The notes: a model not told the origin generated them from the letters alone. A DNA stretch of 10,762 nt from Planctomycetota bacterium (GCA_022614705.1 JAKEIB010000332.1:1-10762); one strand, 5' to 3'; counted from the first letter of the stretch, positions 1-5,950 are shown. Translations and numbers: made by a program.

Positions 1-597
1 ACGGATGCTCAACTTAGTTTGGCCGACAATCTCTTGAAGCAAGGCGAACTCAAAGAAGCTGCCGCTGCTTGCCAGGCCGCGATCGAAATCTCGCCCGACG
101 CGGCCAGCACGCATTTGAAGCTGGCCGAAATTCGCGCCAAGCAGAAGCGATACGACGATTGCCTGCAGGAAATCGAGTCGACGCGAAAACTCGCTCCCTA
201 CACCCACCCCTCAAAAGTCCTGCTCGCCGTCTATCGATTCCAAAACGGCGAAGCCGACCAGGCGCGAGAACTGTTGGCCCAGGCGCACGCCGAAATGCCC
301 GATCACCCCGTGCCCGAACTTTTCCTCGGCCAATTCGCCATGCAGAATCAACGCTGGGACGAAGCCCGCAGGCACCTCGACGCGGCGGCGACGCGGGCTA
401 TCCCCGACAACTGGCCCGACAGCCACAAGAAGCGATTCTTAGTGCTGCTGCACTCCGAACGATTCAAGCTGTCGAAACAGCTCCACGACATCAACTTGGC
501 ACGAGATTCCGTTGTGGAATGGCTGAAATACGAACCCGACAACCACGAATTGCGGATGATTTACGAGAATATGCAATCCGCAAATGCCCCGCTGTAA
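1..597 (+). CDS. TPR-repeat protein, C-terminal part (5' end outside window)
   Basis: The reading frame is open from the first base (T-D-A-Q-L-S-L-A-D-N-L-L...) to TAA at 595-597, so the gene starts upstream of the window; the TTG at 19 falls inside a TPR helix and is not a convincing start. About 198 residues are visible. Tetratricopeptide signatures are clear: a first unit with LLKQGELKEAAAACQAAIEI followed by SPD, a second with LAEIRAKQKRYDDCLQEIES followed by LAP, and a third with FQNGEADQARELLAQAHAE followed by MPDHP. The last 60 residues are helical and end in a degenerate repeat (SVVEWLKYEPDNHELRMIYENM). TPR arrays are protein-protein interaction scaffolds; no enzymatic domain is visible here, so the role cannot be stated. 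It lies 22 bp upstream of the antitoxin-like gene on the same strand and may be cotranscribed with it. Confidence 0.85.
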   Translation, partial: TDAQLSLADNLLKQGELKEAAAACQAAIEISPDAASTHLKLAEIRAKQKRYDDCLQEIESTRKLAPYTHPSKVLLAVYRFQNGEADQARELLAQAHAEMPDHPVPELFLGQFAMQNQRWDEARRHLDAAATRAIPDNWPDSHKKRFLVLLHSERFKLSKQLHDINLARDSVVEWLKYEPDNHELRMIYENMQSANAPL

Positions 598-609
598 CGC
601 ATTATCACT

Positions 610-614
610 GGAAG
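610..614 (+). promoter_or_regulatory. Shine-Dalgarno site deciding the higA-like start
   Basis: GGAAG lies 5 bp before the ATG at 620. It supports ATG 620 over the in-frame ATG at 584, which would overlap the end of the TPR gene and add twelve residues (MPRCNALSLEVT) unlike the family N-terminus. Confidence 0.55.
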
Positions 615-619
615 TTACT

Positions 620-877
620 ATGCCGAGCCGTAACAAACTTCTGCCCATTCATCCGGGAGAGATACTGTATGAGGAATTCCTGGCTCCACTGGGCATCAGT
701 CAGTATCGGCTCGCTAAAGATTCCGGCGTTCCGCCGCGTCGGATCAACGAAATCATCCGTGGCAAGCGGGCCATAAGCGCCGACATTGCACTCCGACTCG
801 CGCGGTATTTCGGAACGTCGGAGCGGTTTTGGCTAAACTTGCAGACACATTTCGATTTGCAAACCGAAAAAGATTAA
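620..877 (+). CDS. higA: HigA/VapI-family XRE antitoxin, apparently orphan
   Basis: An 85-residue protein of usual HigA length. It opens with the family hallmark HPGEILYEEFLAPLGIS (residues about 10-26). A Cro/C1-type helix-turn-helix follows: QYRLAKDSGVPPRRINEIIRGKRAIS, then ALRLARYFGTSERFWLNLQ, the typical HigA ending. In type II HigBA modules this protein binds operator DNA and neutralises the ribosome-dependent mRNase HigB, which is normally encoded just upstream. Here a TPR gene ends 22 bp upstream and a kinase-like gene converges 12 bp downstream, so there is no room for higB. It may be a solitary regulator, a relic, or an antitoxin acting on a toxin elsewhere. The symbol denotes family membership only. 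The start is set by the GGAAG site. Confidence 0.88.
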   Translation: MPSRNKLLPIHPGEILYEEFLAPLGISQYRLAKDSGVPPRRINEIIRGKRAISADIALRLARYFGTSERFWLNLQTHFDLQTEKD

Positions 878-889
878 TGCTTCGCCAGG

Positions 890-1279
890 TTACGGATCAG
901 GAACCTCCTCCACGCGATAAATGGGGCCGTCGACCCATGGCGAGACCATCGGCGGCGTCACAACAAGCGCCACGCGCTTGCCAGTAGTCCGCTCCTTGGC
1001 CAAATAAGTCGATGTCATGTCTCCTTTGCCGAGTTGCTTTAGTAAGCAGTACTCATCCAACCAGAAGCCTTTCCATTTTTTCTTCCGCAACTTATCGCAT
1101 TGCCACTCGGTTAGCGTGTCATTGGCTATGAGATAGCGACAAAGCGCATCAACCGCCTCCGGATCTGCTCGATCCACATACAAATCAGCACACGCTTCGC
1201 TCAGAGCAGCTTCGTCCACCAAGCCGCTTGCGAGCACGAGCGCGAGGAACTCGTCGATTTGGGTAGACCATAGCCGCAT
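890..1279 (-). CDS. Truncated serine/threonine-kinase-like protein (N-terminal region plus partial N-lobe)
   Basis: A 129-residue protein. Residues 1-65 resemble the helical N-terminal region of many planctomycete Ser/Thr kinases, ending in the recognisable L-T-E-W-Q-C-D-K-L. Next comes KGFWLDEYCLLKQLGKGDMT, equivalent to the kinase start G-x-Y-x-L-L-x-x-L-G-x-G-G-M with its glycine-rich loop, and then STYLAKERTTGKRVALVVTPP. At the position where kinases have the ATP-anchoring lysine (VALKVLPP) this protein has valine (VALVVTPP). The protein stops about 25 residues later, with no catalytic loop (HRD) or DFG segment. It cannot be a functional kinase as encoded; it could be a binding or adaptor protein, or a decayed gene. 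The frame itself is clean. ATG 1279 is preceded by a purine-rich GAGAAAAAAG tract. It lies 31 bp downstream of the DinB-like gene and is probably cotranscribed with it. Confidence 0.75.
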   Translation of the reverse strand: MRLWSTQIDEFLALVLASGLVDEAALSEACADLYVDRADPEAVDALCRYLIANDTLTEWQCDKLRKKKWKGFWLDEYCLLKQLGKGDMTSTYLAKERTTGKRVALVVTPPMVSPWVDGPIYRVEEVPDP

Positions 1280-1310
1280 ACTTTTTTCTCAGCGATCGCG
1301 GCAACTAACC

Positions 1311-1808
1311 TCAAGGTTTCGGATTATCGTCCCAGTTCTTCCGCAGCAACCGCTCTTCAATCTTATACGCGTGATGCAAATCGTGTAGCGCGATGTGTCG
1401 GGCCATGATGAAAATGCCGTAGTGGGAATACTCTTCGTGCTCGGCCGTAATTTGCCACTGTTCCGGCGTTAGTTGGCGAAGCCGCTCGATGAACGCGGCT
1501 CGCTGGCGTTCAAAGCGGTCCATTTCGGCATCGAGATCGAGCTTCAACAGTGCATCCTCCGGTTCATCGCGGGACGGTTCGTACGATTTGATCCGCGGCA
1601 AAGGGTCGCTCAGCATGTAGTCCAATCGCCGCAGCATGATCGGCTCCACCATCGACAGATGAACAGCATGCTCGTGCGCCGACCACATCCCCGGCGCCGG
1701 CCGCCGCTTGCGCAACTCAACCGGCACTTCATAAATCACCTGCCGCACGAGCCCCGGCCCGCGGGCGAGCTGGTCGAGAACAACCGAGATTTCGAGTGAG
1801 TTGGGCAT
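1311..1808 (-). CDS. DinB-fold (DinB/DUF664-like) putative metal-dependent protein
   Basis: A 165-residue protein matching the usual length of DinB-like four-helix-bundle proteins. Typical features are an early helix followed by W-S-A-H-E-H-A-V-H-L (His45, His47, His50), a central helix with DRFERQRAAFIERLRQLTPEQW (residues 97-118), and a last helix MARHIALHDLHHAYKIEE (135-152; His138, His142, His145/146). Histidines at these places form the divalent-metal site of the family, which includes thiol transferases and stress-induced proteins; the substrate here is unknown. I chose ATG 1808 over ATG 1940: the upstream start would overlap glmS by 52 bp and translate a tandem heptamer repeat. A weak AAGG lies just upstream of ATG 1808. 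The gene follows glmS by 80 bp and precedes the kinase-like gene by 31 bp on the same strand. Confidence 0.8.
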   Translation of the reverse strand: MPNSLEISVVLDQLARGPGLVRQVIYEVPVELRKRRPAPGMWSAHEHAVHLSMVEPIMLRRLDYMLSDPLPRIKSYEPSRDEPEDALLKLDLDAEMDRFERQRAAFIERLRQLTPEQWQITAEHEEYSHYGIFIMARHIALHDLHHAYKIEERLLRKNWDDNPKP

Positions 1809-1858
1809 GAGCCTTACGTGAGAGTCCAGCGTTGCCGCCGCCGCCAAAATTGCCTTGT

Positions 1859-1886
1859 AATCCGCAATCCGAAATCCGAAATCCGC
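1859..1886. repeat. Tandem heptamer repeat AATCCG(C/A) x4
   Basis: Four back-to-back 7-bp units (AATCCGC, AATCCGA, AATCCGA, AATCCGC) followed by AATT. The array ends 2 bp from the glmS stop codon (1889-1891) and lies in the 80-bp gap before the DinB-like gene. No hairpin is apparent, so it is not an intrinsic terminator. Confidence 0.75.
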
Positions 1887-1888
1887 AA

Positions 1889-3760
1889 TTATTCCACCGT
1901 CACGCTCTTCGCCAGGTTCCGCGGCTTGTCGACGTCGCAACCGCGCAATATCGCCGCGTGATAAGCCAGGAGTTGCAGCGGGACGGCGGTGACGATCGGC
2001 TGTAAAAACTCCGCCACGGCCGGCACGCGGATCACGTCATCCGCCAGCTCGACCGCGTGCGAATCGTCCTTGTCGACGATGGCGATCACCGGCCCGCCGC
2101 GGGCCTTGATCTCTTCCATGTTCGAAATCACTTTGTGATACACGCCGCCCTGCGGCACGATGAATACGCTCGGCGTGTGCTCGTCCACGAGCGCGATCGG
2201 CCCGTGCTTCATTTCGGCGGCCGGGTATCCTTCGGCGTGGATGTAGCTGATTTCCTTGAGCTTCAGCGCGCCTTCGAGCGCGGTGGGAAAATTGTACTGC
2301 CGGCCGAGGTACAGGAAGTTGTCGCAGGAGGCGTACTTCGCTGCAATGCGCCGTGCATCGTCGTTCGTATCGAGCGCCTCCTCCACGTGCCGTGGCAACT
2401 CAGTCAGCTCATCGATAATTCTCAGCCCGGCCTCAAAACTGAGATGGTGCATCCGCCCGAAATACAGCGCGAGCATCGACATCACGACGCACTGCGACGT
2501 GTACGCCTTGGTCGACGCCACGCCGATCTCCGGCCCCGCGTGCAAATAAACGCCGCCGTCGGCCTCGCGGGCGATCGTGCTGCCCACGACGTTGCAAATC
2601 GCCAGCGTCGGGTGCCCCTTGCGCTTCATTTCGCGAAGCGCGGCCAGCGTGTCGATCGTCTCGCCGCTTTGCGTGATCGCGAACAACAGCGTGCTGGGCG
2701 TCATGGGCGGGTTGCGATATCGCAGCTCACTTGCGTATTCCACTTCGACCGGAATCCGCGCGAACGCCTCGATGAGGTACTCGCCGACCATCGCGGCGTG
2801 CCAGCTCGTGCCGCAGGCCGTGAGAACGATGCGATCGATCGCCCGCAGCTGATGAGGCGTGAGATTCAGGCCACCGAACACGGCCGTCGCTTCATCGCGA
2901 TTGAGCCGGCCACGCACGGCGGCCGTCACCGTTTCCGGCTGCTCGAAAATCTCCTTGAGCATGTAGTGCGGAAAGCCGCCCAACTCAACCTGCGTCGGGT
3001 CGATCTCAAGCACCGTTTCACTGTGCCGCACGTGACCTTCATCGCGGTGAACGACGCGGATCGACTGGCTCGTGATCACGGCCAGCTCATGATCGGCCAG
3101 GTAAACGATGCGGTTCGTGCGGCCGACGAGCGGCGAGCCGTCGCTGGCAAGGTAATGCTCATCATTGCCGATGCCGATCACGAGCGGGCTGCCGAGTCGG
3201 GCCGCCACGATCACGTCCGGCCAATCGCGAAACACCATTGCCAGGCCGTACGTTCCGCGCAGCTGCGAAAGCGCCGCCTGCACCGCTTCCACCAGCGGCG
3301 CATACTCGTCGGCCGCCGACGCCGATTCAGCTGGAACACCGCGCAAATCGAGTTCGTACGCCACGAGCTGCGCGATGACTTCGGTGTCGGTCGACGATTT
3401 GCAATAGTAACCGCGCTCCGCCAGTTGCTCCTTGAGCGCCCGAAAGTTTTCAATCACGCCGTTGTGCACAAGTGCGACGATGTTTTTTCCGCCGACGTGC
3501 GGGTGCGCGTTTTCGTCGGTCGCCGGGCCGTGTGTCGCCCAGCGCGTGTGGCCCAGGCCGATCGTGCCGCGGATCGGCGCTTCGTGCAGCTTGGCCGCGA
3601 GATCGTCGATCCGCCCGGCCGTTTTGGTGATCGAAAACCGGCCGCCGTTGTTGAACACGACGCCGCTGCTGTCGTAGCCGCGGTATTCAAGCCGGCGCAA
3701 ACCTTCGATCAGAAAATCGGCCGCCTGCTGATGCCCGATGTAGCCAACAATTCCGCACAT
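1889..3760 (-). CDS. glmS: Glutamine-fructose-6-phosphate aminotransferase (isomerizing)
   Basis: A 623-residue cytosolic enzyme (E. coli GlmS is 609) that makes glucosamine-6-phosphate from fructose-6-phosphate and glutamine, the first committed step to UDP-GlcNAc for peptidoglycan and lipid A. The N-terminal glutaminase domain begins MCGIVGYIG, with Cys2 as the nucleophile after Met removal, and has HTRWATHG (71-78), HNGVIENF (99-106) and TDTEV (124-128). Two SIS isomerase domains follow: TACGTSWHA (314-322), SQSGETIDTLAAL in the form TQSGETIDTLAAL (363-375) and GPEIGVASTKAYTSQ (409-423); then LGRQYNFPTALEGALKLKE (485-503), HAEGYPAAEMKHGP (508-521) and the conserved end DVDKPRNLAKSVTVE (609-623). 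A slightly long linker at about 138-157 explains the extra length. It is the first gene of a probable three-gene minus-strand unit and is divergent from kdsB. No glmS ribozyme is evident in the short leader. Confidence 0.98.
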   Translation of the reverse strand: MCGIVGYIGHQQAADFLIEGLRRLEYRGYDSSGVVFNNGGRFSITKTAGRIDDLAAKLHEAPIRGTIGLGHTRWATHGPATDENAHPHVGGKNIVALVHNGVIENFRALKEQLAERGYYCKSSTDTEVIAQLVAYELDLRGVPAESASAADEYAPLVEAVQAALSQLRGTYGLAMVFRDWPDVIVAARLGSPLVIGIGNDEHYLASDGSPLVGRTNRIVYLADHELAVITSQSIRVVHRDEGHVRHSETVLEIDPTQVELGGFPHYMLKEIFEQPETVTAAVRGRLNRDEATAVFGGLNLTPHQLRAIDRIVLTACGTSWHAAMVGEYLIEAFARIPVEVEYASELRYRNPPMTPSTLLFAITQSGETIDTLAALREMKRKGHPTLAICNVVGSTIAREADGGVYLHAGPEIGVASTKAYTSQCVVMSMLALYFGRMHHLSFEAGLRIIDELTELPRHVEEALDTNDDARRIAAKYASCDNFLYLGRQYNFPTALEGALKLKEISYIHAEGYPAAEMKHGPIALVDEHTPSVFIVPQGGVYHKVISNMEEIKARGGPVIAIVDKDDSHAVELADDVIRVPAVAEFLQPIVTAVPLQLLAYHAAILRGCDVDKPRNLAKSVTVE

Positions 3761-3808
3761 AAAATTCCATTCCGCGAAAGCTGGAGAGGTTTGCCTGAGA
3801 TCATCGCA

Positions 3809-3832
3809 ATTCTACGTTTGCCGCTCATTTTC
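3809..3832 (-). promoter_or_regulatory. Candidate glmS promoter
   Basis: On the minus strand TAGAAT (3809-3814) is a good -10 hexamer. A poor -35 (GGTCGA) lies about 16 bp further upstream. Transcription would start about 42 nt before the glmS ATG. The call rests mainly on the -10 and on position. Confidence 0.3.
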
Positions 3833-3884
3833 GACCTACCCCGATTCGGCCAATTTCGCTATCAATCGCCCGCTCGAAGCAACC

Positions 3885-3909
3885 GTAGCTGGCCTCTTCG
3901 TGGCCGGCC
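3885..3909. repeat. Palindromic intergenic repeat, family A copy 1
   Basis: The unit begins GTAGCTGGCCTCTTCG and ends TGGCCGGCC. It can fold as GCTGGCC/GGCCGGC around a TCTTCGT loop. It matches copy 2 at 3921-3945 in 23 of 25 positions. It lies in the glmS-kdsB divergent region. Confidence 0.65.
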
Positions 3910-3920
3910 CCCGCACGCCT

Positions 3921-3945
3921 GTAGCTGGCCTCTGCGAGGCCGGCC
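3921..3945. repeat. Palindromic intergenic repeat, family A copy 2
   Basis: This copy has a perfect GGCCTC-TGC-GAGGCC hairpin, extendable to 9 bp with one G-U pair, and is followed by TTTT. That looks terminator-like, but it sits upstream of kdsB and downstream of no gene on this strand, so repeat element is the better reading. Confidence 0.65.
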
Positions 3946-3967
3946 TTTTGGCGCTCGCATACACGTT

Positions 3968-3973
3968 AAAGGA
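3968..3973 (+). promoter_or_regulatory. Shine-Dalgarno site for kdsB
   Basis: AAAGGA lies 7 bp before ATG 3981. It fixes this start over an upstream in-frame ATG at 3900, whose extra 27 codons would translate the palindromic repeat. Confidence 0.7.
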
Positions 3974-3980
3974 ATTGAAC

Positions 3981-4763
3981 ATGCCGCGAAGTTACGTCGT
4001 CATCCCCGCCCGCTACGGCTCGACTCGCCTGCCGCGCAAGATGCTGCTGCGAGAAACCGGCAAGACACTCCTTCAGCACACCTATGAGGCGGCCTGCGCC
4101 GCGCGACACCCGGCTGGCGTGCTCATCGCCACGGACCATGCGGAGATCGCCGCCGAAGTCGAGCGGTTCCGCGGCGAGTTCGTGATGACGAGCGCCGACT
4201 GCGCGAGCGGCACCGACCGCGTCGCCGAGGTCGCCTGCAAAATGCCGCGCGCGGACATACTCGTCAACGTGCAAGGCGATGAGCCGGAGATGTCGCCCGA
4301 CAACATCGACCGCGTCATCGAACTCTTGGAACAAAACCCCATCGCCGGCATGGCCACGCTCGCCACTCCCCTGCCCTCGCCCGAGCAGCTCCACAACCCG
4401 GCCTGCGTGAAAGTCGTCTTCGACAACCACGGCCGCGCGCTCTACTTCAGCCGCAGCCCGATCCCGTTCGTCCGAGACACCCCCGCCTCCTCTGAGCGAG
4501 CCGGGGCGTCCTCGCCCCCGGATTTCAACGCCCCGCCCCTCTTCTACCAACACCTCGGCATCTACGCCTATCGACGCGAGACGTTGCTCAAAGTCTCCGC
4601 ATTGCCTCCGTCGTCTCTCGAACAGGCCGAAAAACTCGAACAGCTCCGCATGTTGCAGCACGGCGGCACAATCCTCGTTGGCGTCGTCCATCACGCCGCC
4701 AGCGGCATCGACACCCCGGCCGACTACGCCGCCTTCGTCGCCCGCCGCCGTGCCGCGGGCTGA
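3981..4763 (+). CDS. kdsB: 3-deoxy-manno-octulosonate cytidylyltransferase (CMP-Kdo synthetase)
   Basis: A 260-residue cytosolic enzyme that activates Kdo with CTP to CMP-Kdo for attachment to lipid A. It fits KdsB throughout: the nucleotide-binding signature PARYGSTRLPRK (9-20), ATDH (50-53), SGTDRVAEV (76-84), VNVQGDEPEM (95-104) with the acidic metal-binding residues, KVVFDNHGRALYFSR (144-158), HLGIYAYRRE (191-200), EKLEQLRML (217-225) and GIDTPADY (242-249). It is about 12 residues longer than E. coli KdsB. Most of the excess lies between the RD at 165-166 and FYQHLGIY, where residues 172-181 (ERAGASSPPD) are encoded by a half palindromic element shared with the next gene. The start is supported by AAAGGA. 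The stop TGA abuts another repeat. The gene is divergent from glmS, consistent with an envelope-synthesis neighbourhood. Confidence 0.95.
   Translation: MPRSYVVIPARYGSTRLPRKMLLRETGKTLLQHTYEAACAARHPAGVLIATDHAEIAAEVERFRGEFVMTSADCASGTDRVAEVACKMPRADILVNVQGDEPEMSPDNIDRVIELLEQNPIAGMATLATPLPSPEQLHNPACVKVVFDNHGRALYFSRSPIPFVRDTPASSERAGASSPPDFNAPPLFYQHLGIYAYRRETLLKVSALPPSSLEQAEKLEQLRMLQHGGTILVGVVHHAASGIDTPADYAAFVARRRAAG
4495..4521 (+). repeat. In-frame half copy of a coding palindromic element inside kdsB
   Basis: The sequence runs AGCGAGCCGGGGCGTCCTCG and then CCCCCGG. Its first 11 bases equal the left arm of the 54-bp palindrome at 5220-5273, and the following TCCT block also matches. It can fold as CCGGGGCG-TCCT-CGCCCCCGG with one bulged C. 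It starts at codon position 2, the same phase as the other copy, and gives similar residues (ERAGASSPP versus QRAGRSSAP). Confidence 0.65.
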
Positions 4764-4764
4764 T

Positions 4765-4781
4765 GCCGCTTGCGGCTTAGC
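4765..4781. repeat. Short palindromic repeat, family B copy 1
   Basis: GCCGCTTGCGGCTTAGC begins 1 bp after the kdsB stop codon. GCCGC-TT-GCGGC is a perfect 5-bp inverted repeat. There is no T-run, so it is a poor intrinsic terminator. A second, degenerate copy lies at 4803-4819. Confidence 0.55.
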
Positions 4782-4802
4782 GATTACCCAAAACTATCGC
4801 CC

Positions 4803-4819
4803 AACGCTTGCGGTTTAGC
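4803..4819. repeat. Short palindromic repeat, family B copy 2 (degenerate)
   Basis: AACGCTTGCGGTTTAGC matches copy 1 at 14 of 17 positions. The changes break part of the palindrome. Its TTG at 4808 is an apparent in-frame start for the next gene, but it is probably just repeat sequence. Confidence 0.5.
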
Positions 4820-4825
4820 TACAAT
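4820..4825 (+). promoter_or_regulatory. Candidate -10 element immediately before the SDR gene
   Basis: TACAAT matches the sigma70 -10 consensus at 5 of 6 bases. It ends 6 bp before GTG 4832, so transcription from it would begin at or next to the start codon. No -35 is recognisable. Confidence 0.35.
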
Positions 4826-4831
4826 CATCGC

Positions 4832-5881
4832 GTGATCACCCGCGCCCACGAATCCGTCCCACTTCCGCTGCTCATCACCGGCGTCGCCGGCGTTGCCGGC
4901 TACAACGCATTTCACTACTTCCGCACACGCTACCCGGGCCAGGTCATCGCTATCCGCCAGGAAGACAATTGGCCCCTCACCGGCGACGGCATCATAGCGT
5001 GCAACGCCGAAGATCATCCGCGCTTGCGGCCCCTCTTCGACGAATATCAGTTCCAATCCGTCCTCAACTGCGCCGGCAACTGCGCGCTCCGCGCCTGCGA
5101 ACTCGACTCCCGCCTCGCCTGGCGCACCAACGTCGAAGGCCTCATTAACCTGCTCTCGATCATCGTCGAGCGCGACGTGCGCTTAGTTCATCTCTCGATT
5201 GACCTCGTTTTTTCCGGCCAGCGAGCCGGGCGGTCCTCCGCCCCGTTCGGGGTCGAGGACGACCCGGCTCGCTTCGCCTATTCGGAATCCGACCCTACCG
5301 ACCCCGTCACCGTGTACGGCAAAACGATGGTCGCCGCCGAGCAGCTCATCGCCGACTGGATGCCGCAAGCATGCATGTTGCGGATTTCGCTGCCGATGGG
5401 CATCAGTTTCAACGGCCACGCCGGCGCGATCGACTGGATTCAATCGCGCTTCAAGAAAGGCCGCCCAGCGACATTGTACTTCGACGAAATTCGCACGCCC
5501 GCCTACACCGACTGCCTCAACCGCCTCTACGAGCGCGTCCTGGCCAACGACCTCAATGGCCTCTACCATGCCGGCGGCCCGCGTGCGCTTTCGCTCTATC
5601 AAATCGCACAAATCGTCAACCGCGTCGGCGGTTACGACCCGACTCTTCTCATGGGCTGCCCACGCGTGGATGCCGGCCTCGTCCCCCCGCGCGCCGGCGA
5701 CGTGACGATGAACTCACTTGCCCTTGCCGTAGCGCTCGACGACGATGAACCACTCGATCCCTGGCCCCACGACCCGGCTCTCGTCCCCACCGATCCCCAC
5801 TGGCACCACACTCGCAACGGCGAACGCGGTTCGCCCGATTTGCTGAAACGCATCCTCTATCGCAACCCACGACGCCATTAG
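4832..5881 (+). CDS. RmlD-like SDR (sugar-nucleotide-binding) protein, NAD(P)-dependent reductase family
   Basis: A 349-residue extended short-chain dehydrogenase related to dTDP-4-dehydrorhamnose reductases. The N-terminal Rossmann motif is LLITGVAGVAGYNAF (13-27, TGxxGxxG). VLNCAGNCALRACELDSRLAWRTNVEGL (77-104) matches the RmlD pattern of N-C-A-A-x-T-x-V-D-x-A-E...N. LVHLSIDLVFSG (118-129) equals the LVxxSTDYVFDG motif. YSESDPTDPVTVYGKT (150-165) is the ExDxxxPxxxYG segment. The catalytic YxxxK is altered: Tyr162 is followed at +4 by Met166, with a lysine only at +2. Residues 130-148 come from an in-frame palindromic repeat between VFSG and the ExD motif. The C-terminus has GLYHAGGPRALSLYQIA (243-259), a substrate-domain motif. 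I chose GTG 4832 because the upstream TTG lies in a repeat. The substrate is unknown, and a reductase or epimerase role is inferred from family only. Confidence 0.82.
   Translation: MITRAHESVPLPLLITGVAGVAGYNAFHYFRTRYPGQVIAIRQEDNWPLTGDGIIACNAEDHPRLRPLFDEYQFQSVLNCAGNCALRACELDSRLAWRTNVEGLINLLSIIVERDVRLVHLSIDLVFSGQRAGRSSAPFGVEDDPARFAYSESDPTDPVTVYGKTMVAAEQLIADWMPQACMLRISLPMGISFNGHAGAIDWIQSRFKKGRPATLYFDEIRTPAYTDCLNRLYERVLANDLNGLYHAGGPRALSLYQIAQIVNRVGGYDPTLLMGCPRVDAGLVPPRAGDVTMNSLALAVALDDDEPLDPWPHDPALVPTDPHWHHTRNGERGSPDLLKRILYRNPRRH
5220..5273 (+). repeat. 54-bp coding palindromic element inside the SDR gene
   Basis: A 25-bp left arm (5220-5244), a 4-nt loop GTTC (5245-5248) and a 25-bp right arm (5249-5273) pair at 21 of 25 positions. 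The outer 11 bp are perfect (AGCGAGCCGGG against CCCGGCTCGCT). At 54 bp it is 18 codons long and preserves the frame. It encodes Q130 to F148 between two conserved RmlD motifs where homologues have a short loop. A half copy in the same phase lies in kdsB. Confidence 0.8.
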
Positions 5882-5899
5882 CCGCGCAGCGGCGAAATC
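5878..5899. repeat. Palindromic repeat, family C copy 1, containing a stop codon
   Basis: TTAGCCGCGCAGCGGCGAAATC carries a GCCGC-GCA-GCGGC hairpin (5881-5893). The TAG at 5879-5881 that ends the SDR gene lies inside it. A 20-bp match with one mismatch recurs at 5951-5970. Confidence 0.65.
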
Positions 5900-5901
5900 G
5901 C

Positions 5902-5927
5902 TTAGCCGGGCGGCGTAAGCCCCCGGA
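5902..5927. repeat. Imperfect palindrome, family D
   Basis: The sequence begins TTAGCCGGGCGGCG and ends TAAGCCCCCGGA. CCGGG...CCCGG arms flank a GTAA centre. Like family C it begins TTAGCC. It lies between the two family C copies. Confidence 0.45.
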
Positions 5928-5950
5928 ACCCGGCGATGATCCTAACGCAG

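Noticed and set aside
69..776. Long plus-strand frame overlapping the TPR and HigA-like genes
   Set aside because: It is Arg/Pro-rich shadow sequence with no motif. The TPR and HigA frames have clear family signatures.
3781..3806. CTCAGGCAAA on the minus strand upstream of glmS, resembling the 3' part of a glycine riboswitch
   Set aside because: The rest of the aptamer, including the GCCGAAGG-type core and the 5' GGAGAG strand in the right order, is not present, and glmS is not a known glycine-riboswitch target.
3921..3949. Hairpin plus TTTT read as an intrinsic terminator
   Set aside because: No plus-strand gene ends upstream, and the hairpin recurs 36 bp away as a repeat unit, so it is treated as a repeat.
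2057..4087. Very long open frame (676 codons) on the plus strand
   Set aside because: It is antisense to glmS and also runs over the start of kdsB. Its composition is rich in R, H, V and A, as expected from a shadow of GC-rich coding sequence. glmS has full motif support.
5769..5780. ACGACCCGGCTC, a 12-bp match to the right arm of the coding palindrome
   Set aside because: There is no partner arm, and the encoded HDPALVPTDPHWHH fits a natural SDR C-terminus. Chance in GC-rich coding sequence is likely.
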